Notes under the pieces: generated by a model
What the model was told of the DNA's origin: nothing
Seen by the model: the letters and a program-made list of their open reading frames with translations, nothing else
Databases searched by the model: none
Translations under genes and position numbers: made by a program
Part shown: piece after piece, positions 41,224 to 50,912 of the stretch
Layout of the letters: each line of letters starts with the position of its first letter
How positions within the stretch are numbered: position 1 is the first letter of the stretch
Assembly: GCF_012241385.1 (NCBI RefSeq)
Contig: NZ_JAAVXB010000008.1
Location: 62,001 to 126,000 of the forward strand
Length of the DNA: 64,000 nt
Reading direction: 5' to 3'
Source of the DNA: Solimonas marina
Lineage (GTDB): Bacteria; Pseudomonadota; Gammaproteobacteria; Nevskiales; Nevskiaceae

Positions 41224-42000
41224 ATGGCCTACGAGCTGCTGATCGTCGAACGCCGCGACCGTGTCGGGCTCATTCGTCTGAATCGCCCCGAGGCGCTGAA
41301 CGCCTTGTCCTTGCCGCTGCGCGACGAGCTGAAGACAGCGCTGGCGGCGTTCGATGCCGACGCCGGCATCGGCGCCATCGTCATCACCGGCGACGGCAAG
41401 GCCTTTGCCGCAGGCGCGGACGTGCGCACGCTCAGCGGCTGGACGAGCGAAGACGCGCGGCAGTCGACGTCGCTGCGTGGCGCCTGGGACCAGCTCGAAC
41501 GCGGCCAGACACCGGTGATCGCCGCCGTCGCCGGCTTTGCGCTCGGCGCCGGCTGCGAGCTGGCGATGATGTGTGACTTCATCCTTGCCGCCGACAACGC
41601 CCGCTTCGGCCAGCCGGAGATCAAGCTCGGCACCATCCCCGGCGCCGGCGGTACCCAGCGTCTGGTGCGCTTGGTCGGCAAGAGCAAGGCGATGGAGATG
41701 GTGCTGACCGGACGCATGATCGACGCCGCCGAGGCCGAGCGTTGCGGACTGGTTTCACGTGTCGTGCCGCAGGCCGGGTTGCTCGACGAGGCACTGAAGG
41801 TTGCAACGGCGATCGCCGCGCTGTCGGCGCCGGCCGTGCGCATCGCACGCGCAGCCGTCAATCAGGCGCTGGAAACGACGCTGGCCGATGGCCTGGCCTG
41901 CGAGCGCCGTCTTTTCGAATCCACTTTTTCGCTCGCCGATCGGCGTGAAGGCATGAGTGCCTTCATCGAGAAGCGCAAGCCGGTGTTCAGTCACGGCTGA
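41224..42000 (+). CDS. paaF: enoyl-CoA hydratase, 2,3-dehydroadipyl-CoA hydratase
   Basis: 258 residues of the crotonase family with the CoA-binding oxyanion loop FAAGADVRTL and the catalytic Glu pattern (ALGAGCELAMMCD, GQPEIKLGTIPGAGGTQRL). Position and the EIKLG.IPG.GG motif (two catalytic Glu) fit the lower-pathway hydratase PaaF rather than the isomerase. Seven bases after paaE. Confidence 0.92.
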   Translation: MAYELLIVERRDRVGLIRLNRPEALNALSLPLRDELKTALAAFDADAGIGAIVITGDGKAFAAGADVRTLSGWTSEDARQSTSLRGAWDQLERGQTPVIAAVAGFALGAGCELAMMCDFILAADNARFGQPEIKLGTIPGAGGTQRLVRLVGKSKAMEMVLTGRMIDAAEAERCGLVSRVVPQAGLLDEALKVATAIAALSAPAVRIARAAVNQALETTLADGLACERRLFESTFSLADRREGMSAFIEKRKPVFSHG

Positions 42001-42027
42001 GCGAATGTCACGATCCAGGAGGCTTCC

Positions 42028-44085
42028 ATGAAGATCGAAAGCTATGCGCAGGGACGCTGGTTCGCCGGTGAAGGCGGCGACACGGTCCGCAACGCGATCA
42101 CCGGCGAGCCGGTGGCGACGATATCGAGCAAGGGGCTCGACTTCGCCGGCATGCTCGAATACGGCCGCACGGTCGGCGGCCCGGCATTGCGCCGGCTGAC
42201 CTTTCACGAGCGTGCGCTCAAGCTCAAGGCGCTGGCGCAGTACCTCATGGAGCGCAAAGAGGATTACTACGCGCTGTCGCATGCGACCGGCGCGACGCGT
42301 ACCGACTCGTGGGTCGATATCGAGGGCGGCATCGGCACCTTGTTCGCGTTTTCAAGCAAGGGTCGCCGCGAGCTGCCGAACGCCTGCTTCGTGATCGACG
42401 GGGTGCCGGAAGGCCTGTCGCGCAAGGGCAGTTTCGTCGGCCAACACATCCGTGTGCCGCTGGAAGGCGTTGCGGTGCACATCAACGCGTACAACTTCCC
42501 GTGCTGGGGCATGCTCGAAAAGCTGTCCGCGAATCTGCTCGCGGGCATGCCGGCGATCGTCAAGCCGGCCAGCCAGACGGCCTATCTGACCGAGCGCATG
42601 TTCCGCGACATGATCGCCTCCGGCATCTTCCCGGACGGAGCGCTGCAGCTGATCTGCGGCAGCACCGGCGATCTGCTCGATCACCTGCAGTGTCAGGACG
42701 TCGTCACCTTCACCGGCTCGGCCGGGACCGGACGCAAGCTCAAGCAGCATCCGGCGGTGGTGCGCAATTCGGTGCGCTTCACGATGGAAGCGGACTCGCT
42801 GAATTTCTCGATGCTCGGCCCGGACGCGACGCCGGACACGCCGGAGTTCGATCTGTTCGTCAAGGAAGTCGTGCGCGAGATGACGACCAAGGCCGGCCAG
42901 AAGTGCACGGCGATCCGTCGCGCCTTTGTGCCGCGCGCGCAACTCGACGCCGTGACCGAGGCGCTGAAGCAGCGTTTGGCCAAGGTCGTGGTCGGCGACC
43001 CGGCCGTCGAAGGCGTGACGATGGGCGCGCTCGCCAGCATCGGCCAGCGCGACGAGGTGCTGAGCCGCGTGCAGGAGCTGCAGCAGGCGGCGACGCTGGT
43101 CTGCGGCGATCCGGCGCAGTTCACCGTCACCGGTGCCGATGCGCAGGCCGGTGCCTTCCTGCCGCCGCTGCTGCTGCGCTGCGATCAACCGCATGCGCAC
43201 GCGGTGGTGCATGAAGTCGAGGCCTTCGGGCCGGTGTCGACGCTGATGCCGTACGACTCGGTCGATGATGCGATCGCGCTGGCGCGCCGCGGTGAGGGCA
43301 GCCTGGTGGGCTCGGTGTTCACCTACGACAACGGCTTCGCGCGGGCCATGGTGCTCGGTGTGGCCTGCTTCCACGGCCGTCTGCTGCTGGCCAACCGGGA
43401 TTGCGCCAAGGAATCGACCGGACACGGTTCGCCGATGCCGGGGCTGGTGCACGGCGGTCCGGGTCGCGCCGGCGGCGGCGAAGAGCTCGGCGGCATGCGC
43501 AGCGTCATGCACTATCTGCAGCGCACCGCACTGCAGGGCTCGCCGCAGATGCTGGCGGCGGTCACCGACCGCTGGATCGCCGGTGGTGATCGCCAGCCGG
43601 GCGTGCACCCGTTCCGCAAGAACCTCGAAGAATTGCAGCTCGGCGACTGCGTGATGTCCGACGAGCGTGAAGTGACACTGGCCGACATCGAGCACTTCGC
43701 GAATTTCACCGGCGATACCTTCTACGCGCACATGGACGAGGAGGCCGCCAAGGTCAACCCGTTCTTTGGCGGTCGTGTCGCGCATGGCTATTTCATCGTC
43801 TCCATCGCCGCCGGCCTGTTCGTCGAACCGAACCCGGGGCCGGTGCTCGCCAACTACGGCGTCGACAACCTGCGCTTCATGACGCCGGTGTTTCCGGGTG
43901 ACCGGCTCAAGGTCGTACTGACCTGCAAGCAGAAGAATCCGCGCATCACCGAAAACTACGGCGAAGTGCGCTGGGACGCGGTGGTGACGAATCAGGACGA
44001 CAAGCTGGTCGCCCAGTACGACGTGCTGACCATGGTCGAGAAAGCCGGCGCGGCGCAAAAGGCGCAGCTCGGAGCGGCGGCGTGA
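42028..44085 (+). CDS. paaZ: bifunctional oxepin-CoA hydrolase / 3-oxo-5,6-dehydrosuberyl-CoA semialdehyde dehydrogenase
   Basis: 685 residues in two parts. Residues 1-520 are an aldehyde dehydrogenase (FNFPCWG-like AYNFPCWG, catalytic Cys in GQKCTAIRR). Residues about 540-680 are a MaoC/R-hydratase domain (AHMDEEAAKVNPFFGGRVAHGYF pattern, D..H catalytic dyad), which opens the oxepin ring. The product is oxidised to the acid. The stop overlaps paaG by four bases. Confidence 0.97.
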   Translation: MKIESYAQGRWFAGEGGDTVRNAITGEPVATISSKGLDFAGMLEYGRTVGGPALRRLTFHERALKLKALAQYLMERKEDYYALSHATGATRTDSWVDIEGGIGTLFAFSSKGRRELPNACFVIDGVPEGLSRKGSFVGQHIRVPLEGVAVHINAYNFPCWGMLEKLSANLLAGMPAIVKPASQTAYLTERMFRDMIASGIFPDGALQLICGSTGDLLDHLQCQDVVTFTGSAGTGRKLKQHPAVVRNSVRFTMEADSLNFSMLGPDATPDTPEFDLFVKEVVREMTTKAGQKCTAIRRAFVPRAQLDAVTEALKQRLAKVVVGDPAVEGVTMGALASIGQRDEVLSRVQELQQAATLVCGDPAQFTVTGADAQAGAFLPPLLLRCDQPHAHAVVHEVEAFGPVSTLMPYDSVDDAIALARRGEGSLVGSVFTYDNGFARAMVLGVACFHGRLLLANRDCAKESTGHGSPMPGLVHGGPGRAGGGEELGGMRSVMHYLQRTALQGSPQMLAAVTDRWIAGGDRQPGVHPFRKNLEELQLGDCVMSDEREVTLADIEHFANFTGDTFYAHMDEEAAKVNPFFGGRVAHGYFIVSIAAGLFVEPNPGPVLANYGVDNLRFMTPVFPGDRLKVVLTCKQKNPRITENYGEVRWDAVVTNQDDKLVAQYDVLTMVEKAGAAQKAQLGAAA

Positions 44086-44873
44086 GCTTCGACACCATCG
44101 ACTTCACGATCGACGCCGGCATTGCGCGCCTGACCCTGAATCGGCCGGACAAGCTCAACAGCTTCACGGTCGCGATGCACCGCGAGATTCAGCAGGCATT
44201 GGCGCAGCTGCAGGCCGACGCGTCGGTCCGCGTGTTGCTGTTGACCGGTGCCGGACGTGCGTTCTGTGCGGGGCAGGATCTCGGCGATCGTGCGGTGTCG
44301 CCGGGTGGCGCCGCGGTCGATCTTGGCGAGTCCGTCGAGCGCTACTACGCGCCGCTGGTGCGCGCGCTGCGGGCCCTGCCGCTGCCGGTGGTCTGCGCCG
44401 TCAACGGTGTCGCCGCCGGTGCCGGTGCCAATCTGGCGCTGGCCTGCGATCTGGTGATCGCGCGGCGCTCGGCGAGCTTTCTGCAGCCGTTCTGCAAGCT
44501 GGGCCTGCTGCCGGATACCGGCGGCACGTATTTCCTGCCGCGCCTGGTCGGTACCGCGCGCGCCATGGGGCTGGCAATGCTCGGCGACAAGCTCGGCGCA
44601 CAACAGGCTGCCGACTGGGGCCTGATCTGGAAGTGCGTCGACGACGAGGCGTTCGACGCCGAGATCGAAGCCTTGCTTGCGCATCTGGCGCAGGCGCCGA
44701 CGCTGGGTCTGGCACGGACCAAGCAGGCGATCCACGCCAGCGCGGCGAACACGCTCGATGCGCAGCTCGATCACGAGCGCGACGGTATGCGCGAACTTGG
44801 CTTCAGCGCCGACTATCGCGAGGGCGTCGATGCGTTTCTCGCCAAGCGCGCGCCGCAGTTCAAAGGGCGCTGA
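44082..44873 (+). CDS. paaG: 1,2-epoxyphenylacetyl-CoA isomerase (oxepin-CoA forming)
   Basis: 263 residues of the crotonase family, starting at a GTG overlapping the paaZ stop (GTGA). FCAGQDLGDR is the oxyanion-hole motif, and GLLPDTGGTYFLPRLVG has Asp where hydratases have Glu, as in PaaG isomerases. It turns the ring epoxide into the seven-membered oxepin-CoA. Confidence 0.94.
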   Translation: MSFDTIDFTIDAGIARLTLNRPDKLNSFTVAMHREIQQALAQLQADASVRVLLLTGAGRAFCAGQDLGDRAVSPGGAAVDLGESVERYYAPLVRALRALPLPVVCAVNGVAAGAGANLALACDLVIARRSASFLQPFCKLGLLPDTGGTYFLPRLVGTARAMGLAMLGDKLGAQQAADWGLIWKCVDDEAFDAEIEALLAHLAQAPTLGLARTKQAIHASAANTLDAQLDHERDGMRELGFSADYREGVDAFLAKRAPQFKGR

Positions 44874-44874
44874 G

Positions 44875-46425
44875 ATGCTGGCGACGCAGATCGATGTGGC
44901 GGTGGTCGGAGCCGGCGCGATGGGCGCCGGCATCGCGCAGGTCGTCGCCGGCGCCGGCCATCGCGTCCGTCTGTTCGATGCGCGTGACGGCGCCGCGCAG
45001 GCTGCTGTCGACGGTATCGCCGCCGGTCTGCACAAGCGCGTCGCGCGGCAGAAGCTGACCGCCGCGCAGGCCGAGGCCATCGTGGTGCGTCTGAGCGCAG
45101 TCGATACGCTCGACGCGCTGGCCGGCTGCGGGCTGGCGATCGAGGCCATCGTCGAACAGCTGGACGCCAAGCGCAGCCTGTTCGCGGCGCTCGAAACGCA
45201 GCTCGGCGACGCCGCGATCCTGGCGACCAATACGTCGTCGATTTCGGTGACGGCGATCGGTGCCGCGCTGCAGCGTCCGGAGCGCCTGGTGGGCCTGCAT
45301 TTCTTCAATCCGGCGCCGGTGATGCCGCTGGTCGAAGTGATACGCGGCGCGGCCACCGACGCGACGATCGCACAGTCGCTCTACGAGACCGCCAGCGCCT
45401 GGGGCAAGACACCGGTGCACGCGCGATCGACGCCGGGGTTCATCGTCAACCGCGTCGCGCGACCGTTTTATGCCGAGGGTTTGCGCCTGCTGCAGGAGGG
45501 TGCGGCCGATTGCGCGACGATCGACGCGGTAATGCGCGAGGCTGGCGGATTCCGCATGGGGCCGTTCGAACTGATGGACCTGATCGGTCACGACGTGAAC
45601 TATGCCGTGACCTGCTCGGTGTTCGACGCCTATTACGGCGACCCGCGGTTCACGCCGTCGCTGTTGCAGAAGGACCTGGTCGACGCCGGGTTTCTCGGCC
45701 GCAAGCGGGACCGCGGCTTCTACGACTATCGTGATGGCGCGGCACCGGTCATGGCCGCCACTGCCGAACCGGCTGCCGAACCGGCGGCGATCCGCGTGTT
45801 CGGCGACGGTGTGCATGCGCTGGCGCTGAGCGCGCGCCTGCGTGCTGCCGGCGTGCGCTTTACGCATGCCCCATCGAGCGACGATGGACGTTATGCCGAG
45901 GCCGGCGAGGCCGCGCTGTTCGTCACCGACGGCCGCAGTGCAACGGCGCGTGCTGCGGCGCTGCAGCTGCCGAATCTGATCGTTGTCGACGCCATGCTCG
46001 ACGCCGCCAGCGCGACGCGCGTGGCGATGGCGGCTGCCGATCAGGCAGCGCCTGCGGCGGTTCGCGCCGCGACCGGCCTGCTGCAGCTCGCCGGTTATGC
46101 GGTGTCGCGACTCGACGATGTGCCGGGTCTGGCGGTCGCGCGTACGGTCGCGATGCTCGCCAACGAAGCGGCCGATGCCGTCAATCAGGGCGTCTGCAGC
46201 GTTGCCGATGCGGACCTGGCGATGCGCAAGGGCGTGAACTATCCGCGCGGGCCACTGGCCTGGGCGGACGCACTCGGCATCGACACGGTGCTGACGTTGC
46301 TCGATCACCTGGCCGCCATCTATGGCGAGGATCGCTATCGCGCGTCGCCACGCCTGCGGCGCATGGCCGCTTCCGGCAGCCGCTTCTTCGGCGCGCCGGC
46401 ACCGGCTGCGCAGGTGTGCGCATGA
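44875..46425 (+). CDS. paaH: 3-hydroxyadipyl-CoA dehydrogenase
   Basis: 516 residues. An NAD-binding Rossmann fold (VAVVGAGAMGAGIAQVVA) and the first 3HCD C-terminal domain (NRVARPFYAEGLRL) are followed by a degenerate second copy and a second C-terminal domain (NEAADAVNQGV, GVNYPRGPLAW). This is the usual PaaH layout. It oxidises 3-hydroxyadipyl-CoA to 3-oxoadipyl-CoA. One base separates it from paaG and it overlaps paaI. Confidence 0.95.
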   Translation: MLATQIDVAVVGAGAMGAGIAQVVAGAGHRVRLFDARDGAAQAAVDGIAAGLHKRVARQKLTAAQAEAIVVRLSAVDTLDALAGCGLAIEAIVEQLDAKRSLFAALETQLGDAAILATNTSSISVTAIGAALQRPERLVGLHFFNPAPVMPLVEVIRGAATDATIAQSLYETASAWGKTPVHARSTPGFIVNRVARPFYAEGLRLLQEGAADCATIDAVMREAGGFRMGPFELMDLIGHDVNYAVTCSVFDAYYGDPRFTPSLLQKDLVDAGFLGRKRDRGFYDYRDGAAPVMAATAEPAAEPAAIRVFGDGVHALALSARLRAAGVRFTHAPSSDDGRYAEAGEAALFVTDGRSATARAAALQLPNLIVVDAMLDAASATRVAMAAADQAAPAAVRAATGLLQLAGYAVSRLDDVPGLAVARTVAMLANEAADAVNQGVCSVADADLAMRKGVNYPRGPLAWADALGIDTVLTLLDHLAAIYGEDRYRASPRLRRMAASGSRFFGAPAPAAQVCA

Positions 46426-46871
46426 GCGACATCGAATCGCCGACGCTGGCACAACGCGTGGTCCGGCGCATGCTCGAGGGTGACACCGCCACGGCCATGC
46501 TCGGCATGGAAGTGGAGTCGGTCGCCAGTGGTCGCGCCGTGGTCGCGATGACGGTGCGCGGCGACATGCTCAACGGCCACGCCAGCTGCCACGGCGGGCT
46601 GATTTTCTCGCTCGCCGACAGCGCGTTCGCGTTTGCCTGCAACAGCGGCAATCAGCGCACGGTGGCGGCCGGTTGCCAGATCGATTTCGTCAAGGCAACC
46701 CGGCTCGGCGATCGGTTGCGCGCCGAAGCGGTCGAACGCAATGCCGGTTCGCGACTCGGCGTTTACGACATCACGGTCAGCAATCAGCACGGCGAACTGG
46801 TCGCGCTGTTTCGCGGCAAGTCCTGCCGCATCGGTGGCCATGTCATCGACCCTGACGAACCTGCGGCCTGA
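46422..46871 (+). CDS. paaI: PaaI acyl-CoA thioesterase
   Basis: 149 residues of the hotdog fold with the catalytic segment LNGHASCHGGLIFSLADSAFAFACN pattern (N..G..CHGG..F.LAD). PaaI hydrolyses stalled ring-hydroxylated phenylacetyl-CoA intermediates and so rescues CoA. Its ATG overlaps the paaH stop (ATGA). Confidence 0.95.
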   Translation: MSDIESPTLAQRVVRRMLEGDTATAMLGMEVESVASGRAVVAMTVRGDMLNGHASCHGGLIFSLADSAFAFACNSGNQRTVAAGCQIDFVKATRLGDRLRAEAVERNAGSRLGVYDITVSNQHGELVALFRGKSCRIGGHVIDPDEPAA

Positions 46872-46924
46872 GCCGCGACGAATGCATCGGCGTCGCAGTG
46901 GCGGCGTCTTCATGGAGGAGTGTT

Positions 46925-48271
46925 ATGACGGTACGAATTCCCAGCGCCGCGGACCTTGATCCGATCGAGTGCGCCAGCCGCGATGAACTGCAGGCCTTGC
47001 AGCTGCAGCGCCTGCAGCAGACCCTGCGCCATGCATACGAGAACGTGCCGCATTACCGCAACAGCTTCGATACGGCAGGCGTGCATCCGGACGATTGCCG
47101 TCAGTTGTCGGATCTGGCGCGCTTTCCATTCACCAAGAAGCAGGATCTGCGCGACAACTATCCGTTCGGCCTGTTTGCCGTGCCGCGCGAAAAGGTGGCG
47201 CGCATTCATGCGTCGAGCGGCACGACCGGCAAGCCGACCGTGGTGGGCTATACGGCGCGCGACATCGACACCTGGGCCGATCTTGTCGCGCGCAGCATCC
47301 GCGCGGCCGGTGGGCGTGCCGGCGACATCATTCACATCGCCTACGGCTACGGCCTTTTCACCGGCGGCCTCGGTGCGCACTACGGTGCCGAGCGCGCCGG
47401 CTGCACGGTCATTCCGATGTCGGGCGGTCAGACCGAAAAGCAGGTCCAGCTGATTCGCGACTTCCAACCGGACATCATCATGGTCACGCCGTCGTACATG
47501 CTCAATATCGTCGACGAATTCGTGCGCCAGGGGCTGGACCCGGCCGCCTCGTCGTTGAAGGTGGGCATCTTCGGCGCCGAGCCGTGGACCAATGCGATGC
47601 GCCGCGACATCGAACAGCGCGCCGGTATCGATGCCGTCGATATTTACGGCCTGTCCGAAGTGATGGGGCCCGGCGTCGCCAGTGAGTGCGTCGAGAGCAA
47701 GGACGGTCCGGTGATCTGGGAGGATCATTTCTACCCGGAAATCATCGATCCGATCACCGGCGAGGTGCTGCCGGACGGTAGCGAAGGCGAACTGGTGTTC
47801 ACGTCGCTGAGCAAGGAGGCGCTGCCGATCATCCGCTATCGCACCCGCGACTTGACGCGCCTGCTGCCGCCGACTTCGCGATCGATGCGGCGCATGGACA
47901 AGATCACCGGTCGCTCCGACGACATGCTGATCATTCGCGGTGTCAACATGTTCCCGACGCAGATCGAAGAGCTGATTCTCAAGTTCCCGGAGCTGTCGCC
48001 GCATTATCTGATCGAGGTCACACGGCAGGGCAATCTCGATCACGTCGCGGTGACCATCGAACTGAAGGATGAGGCGACGTATCTCGGCGCCGATGCTCGC
48101 GAGCAACTGGCCAGGCGTCTGCAGCAGCAGGTCAAGACGCATGTCGGCATTACGCTCAAGGCCTTGCTTGTCGAGCCGCGCGTGATCGAGCGACCGACCG
48201 GCAAGGCGCGCCATGTCATCGATCACCGACCGCGCATCGAGCGCGTCGACACGCTGACGAGCGCCGCATGA
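46925..48271 (+). CDS. paaK: phenylacetate-CoA ligase
   Basis: 448 residues, adenylate-forming. The phosphate loop SSGTTGKPTV, the GLSEVMGPGV motif and the C-terminal lid motif (TGRSDDMLIIRGVNMFPTQIE pattern) are present. It activates phenylacetate with ATP and CoA, the entry step of the pathway. GGAGGAG lies five bases before the ATG. It overlaps paaJ. Confidence 0.97.
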   Translation: MTVRIPSAADLDPIECASRDELQALQLQRLQQTLRHAYENVPHYRNSFDTAGVHPDDCRQLSDLARFPFTKKQDLRDNYPFGLFAVPREKVARIHASSGTTGKPTVVGYTARDIDTWADLVARSIRAAGGRAGDIIHIAYGYGLFTGGLGAHYGAERAGCTVIPMSGGQTEKQVQLIRDFQPDIIMVTPSYMLNIVDEFVRQGLDPAASSLKVGIFGAEPWTNAMRRDIEQRAGIDAVDIYGLSEVMGPGVASECVESKDGPVIWEDHFYPEIIDPITGEVLPDGSEGELVFTSLSKEALPIIRYRTRDLTRLLPPTSRSMRRMDKITGRSDDMLIIRGVNMFPTQIEELILKFPELSPHYLIEVTRQGNLDHVAVTIELKDEATYLGADAREQLARRLQQQVKTHVGITLKALLVEPRVIERPTGKARHVIDHRPRIERVDTLTSAA

Positions 48272-49473
48272 ACGACGCTTATCTCTGCGATGCGATTCGC
48301 ACGCCGTTCGGGCGCTACGGTGGCGTGCTGTCGTCGATCCGTGCCGACGATCTGGCGGCGGTGCCGATCAAGGCGCTGATGGCGCGTCATGCGGACGTCG
48401 ACTGGGCACAACTCGAAGACGTGATCTATGGCTGCGCCAACCAGGCCGGCGAGGACAATCGCAACGTCGCCCGCATGGCGGTGCTGCTGGCAGGGCTGCC
48501 GGTCGAGGTGGCGGCGACCACGGTCAATCGCCTCTGCGGCTCCAGTCTCGACGCGCTGGCGATGGCCGCGCGCGCGATCCGAGCCGGCGAGGGCGATCTG
48601 CTGATGGCCGGCGGCGTCGAGAGCATGTCGCGCGCGCCGTTCGTGATGGGCAAGGCCGACAGCGCGTTTTCGCGCGCGGCGAAGATCGAGGACACCACCA
48701 TCGGCTGGCGCTTCGTCAATCCGGCGATCAAGGCGCAGTACGGCATCGACTCGATGCCGGAGACCGCCGAGAACGTCGCCGCCGAGTTCAAGGTGATGCG
48801 CGCTGACCAGGATGCGTTCGCGCTGCGTAGCCAGCAACGCTGCGCAGCGGCAGTCGCGCGCGGATTCTTCGAATCGCAGCTGACGCCGGTTACGGTCCCG
48901 CAGAAAAAGGGTGATCCGCTGGTGGTGAGTGCCGACGAGCCGCCCCGGCCGGGGACCACACTCGAAGCGCTGGCGCGGCTCAAGGGTGTGGTGCGCGCCG
49001 ACGGCAGCGTCACCGCCGGCAATGCGTCGCCGGTCAACGACGGCGCCTGCGCGGTCCTGCTCGCATCCGAGTCGGGTATGCGCGCCCACGGTCTGAAGCC
49101 GCGGGCGCGAGTGGTCGCCGCAGCGGTGGCGGGCGTTGCGCCGCGCATCATGGGCTTTGCCCCGGCGCCGGCCACTCGCCGGGTGCTGGCGCGTGCCGGC
49201 CTGAGCCTGGCGCAGATGGATGTCATCGAACTCAACGAGGCCTTCGCGGCGCAAGGCCTGGCGGTGACCCGCGATCTGGGGCTCGACGACGACGATCCAC
49301 GCGTCAATCCGAATGGCGGGGCGATCGCGATCGGTCACCCGCTGGGTGCGTCCGGTGCCCGGCTGGCGACGACCGCGTTGCATCAGCTTGAAGCCATTGG
49401 CGGACGTTATGCGCTGTGCACGATGTGCATCGGCGTGGGCCAGGGTATTGCCGTCATCATCGAGCGCGTCTGA
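48268..49473 (+). CDS. paaJ: 3-oxoadipyl-CoA thiolase
   Basis: 401 residues with the three thiolase catalytic regions: acylated Cys in VNRLCGSSLDA, GHPLGASGAR, and CMCIGVGQG near the C terminus. It splits 3-oxoadipyl-CoA to succinyl-CoA and acetyl-CoA, the last step. ATGA overlap with paaK. Confidence 0.96.
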   Translation: MNDAYLCDAIRTPFGRYGGVLSSIRADDLAAVPIKALMARHADVDWAQLEDVIYGCANQAGEDNRNVARMAVLLAGLPVEVAATTVNRLCGSSLDALAMAARAIRAGEGDLLMAGGVESMSRAPFVMGKADSAFSRAAKIEDTTIGWRFVNPAIKAQYGIDSMPETAENVAAEFKVMRADQDAFALRSQQRCAAAVARGFFESQLTPVTVPQKKGDPLVVSADEPPRPGTTLEALARLKGVVRADGSVTAGNASPVNDGACAVLLASESGMRAHGLKPRARVVAAAVAGVAPRIMGFAPAPATRRVLARAGLSLAQMDVIELNEAFAAQGLAVTRDLGLDDDDPRVNPNGGAIAIGHPLGASGARLATTALHQLEAIGGRYALCTMCIGVGQGIAVIIERV

Positions 49474-49512
49474 GGACGCGCCGCTTACCTCTCTCATCGG
49501 CGGAGTCCGATC

Positions 49513-49806
49513 ATGCTCAAGGTCCTCTCCCACGTCCGCGCCAAGCCGGAATCGGCGGCCACGCTGCGCGAGCTGTTTCGCGCATCGCTGCCGGCCACCC
49601 GCGCCGAGCCAGGCTGTATCCGCTATGTGATGCTGGAGCATCGCCGCGATCCGGCACTGCTGGCGTTCGTCGAGGAATGGGCCGACGACGCGGCGTTCAA
49701 GCAGCACTTCACGACGCCGCATATGATCGCGCTGGCGGCGCAGCTCGACACGTTGGTGGCCGAGCCGCCGCAGATGCACAAGTATGAGGAAATCGATCCG
49801 GTCTAG
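49513..49806 (+). CDS. antibiotic biosynthesis monooxygenase-like (ABM) small protein
   Basis: 97 residues. A single ferredoxin-like ABM domain with the typical LRELFRASLPATRAEPGCIRYVM pattern (.PGC..Y.....) and EEWADDAAFKQH. Such proteins are cofactor-free oxygenases, heme-degrading enzymes or quinone-tautomerase-like partners; the substrate is unknown. It is 39 bases after paaJ with GGAG, so it may be the last gene of the paa transcript. Confidence 0.75.
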   Translation: MLKVLSHVRAKPESAATLRELFRASLPATRAEPGCIRYVMLEHRRDPALLAFVEEWADDAAFKQHFTTPHMIALAAQLDTLVAEPPQMHKYEEIDPV

Positions 49807-49880
49807 GCCGGCGACAGCAGCACCGTCCGGAACGGACGGTGACGACAGACCGGAATACCGGCAGACGTGGAGGATGTGAC

Positions 49881-50810
49881 ATGCAGACATTCGCGGTGGC
49901 GTCGGTGGCACCTGCCGGCCGGCTCGAGCGCTGGAACGAGCAGCTTTCGGCGTTGTTCAGCAATCTGACCGCCGAGCCCGAGGAGCCGACCGATTTCGAC
50001 GGTCGGCTCGCCTGGGGGCGTGTCGAGTCGGTGATGTGCGCAACCGCCTGGGCGCGCTCCTGTCGTATGCATCATGGCGCCGAATCGATCGCCGACGGCA
50101 GCCTGTTGATCAAGTTCCAACGCAGCGGTCGCGCGCATGTGTCGTATCGCGGACAGCAGTCGCTGCTCGATCCGGGCGATCTGGTCATTTTCGATACCGA
50201 GCGGCCGCACGAGCTGCAACTGCTCGGTGATGCGGAAATGCTGGCGGTGACATTGCCGCGCGCCGTGCTAGGCGAGCGTATGCGCGATCTCGATCGCGTC
50301 GCCGGCCAGCGTCTGCCGGGTAGCGACCCCGCCGTGCAGCTATGTGCGCGCTACGCGGAAAGTCTCTGGCATCTGTGTGGCAGTCGCAGCGGTGGCGAGG
50401 TATCGATCGGCGCTGCGAGCGTGCTCTCGGGGCTGCTCGAATTCTGTGTGCCAGATCCTCAGGCGCACGGAGCCGGGCGTATCGGCTGGGAGGCACTGCA
50501 GGCGTACCTGCAGGAGCGCCTGTTCGATGCGGAGCTGTCGATTGCGCGCATTTCGGCCGAGCTCGGCGTCAGCGCCCGCTGGCTGCAGAAGCTCTTCGCG
50601 CAAAAGGGCACGACACCGGCGCGCTTCATTCTCGAGGCGAGGCTGACTGAAGCGGGCCGGCGTCTGGCGGATTCGACGTACCGCGAGCAGTCGATCACCG
50701 TGATTGCCTACGATCTGGGCTTCGGCGATCTGACCTATTTCGGCCGTGCGTTCCAGGCGCGCTACGGCATGACGGCATCGGAATTCCGGCGGCGACAGTC
50801 GCTCAATTGA
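49881..50810 (+). CDS. AraC family transcriptional regulator
   Basis: 309 residues. A cupin-like N-terminal ligand-binding domain of the AraC-binding-2 type (HGAESIADGSLLIKFQRSGRAHVSYRGQ pattern) precedes a C-terminal double HTH (LSIARISAELGVSARWLQKLF and the FGDLTYFGRAFQARYGMTASEFR signature, read as F.D..YF.R.F...YG..P.EFR). GGAGG is seven bases before the ATG at 49881. It is 102 bases upstream of the alcohol dehydrogenase gene and probably controls it. Confidence 0.85.
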   Translation: MQTFAVASVAPAGRLERWNEQLSALFSNLTAEPEEPTDFDGRLAWGRVESVMCATAWARSCRMHHGAESIADGSLLIKFQRSGRAHVSYRGQQSLLDPGDLVIFDTERPHELQLLGDAEMLAVTLPRAVLGERMRDLDRVAGQRLPGSDPAVQLCARYAESLWHLCGSRSGGEVSIGAASVLSGLLEFCVPDPQAHGAGRIGWEALQAYLQERLFDAELSIARISAELGVSARWLQKLFAQKGTTPARFILEARLTEAGRRLADSTYREQSITVIAYDLGFGDLTYFGRAFQARYGMTASEFRRRQSLN

Positions 50811-50912
50811 GTGAATCGACGCGGACGCGAATGTAGTTCGCACCAAGCCGAGTGATACACGCTGTCGTTGCGCATGCTCTGTCTACCGATAACGATAAAT
50901 TCGGAGAGAGAG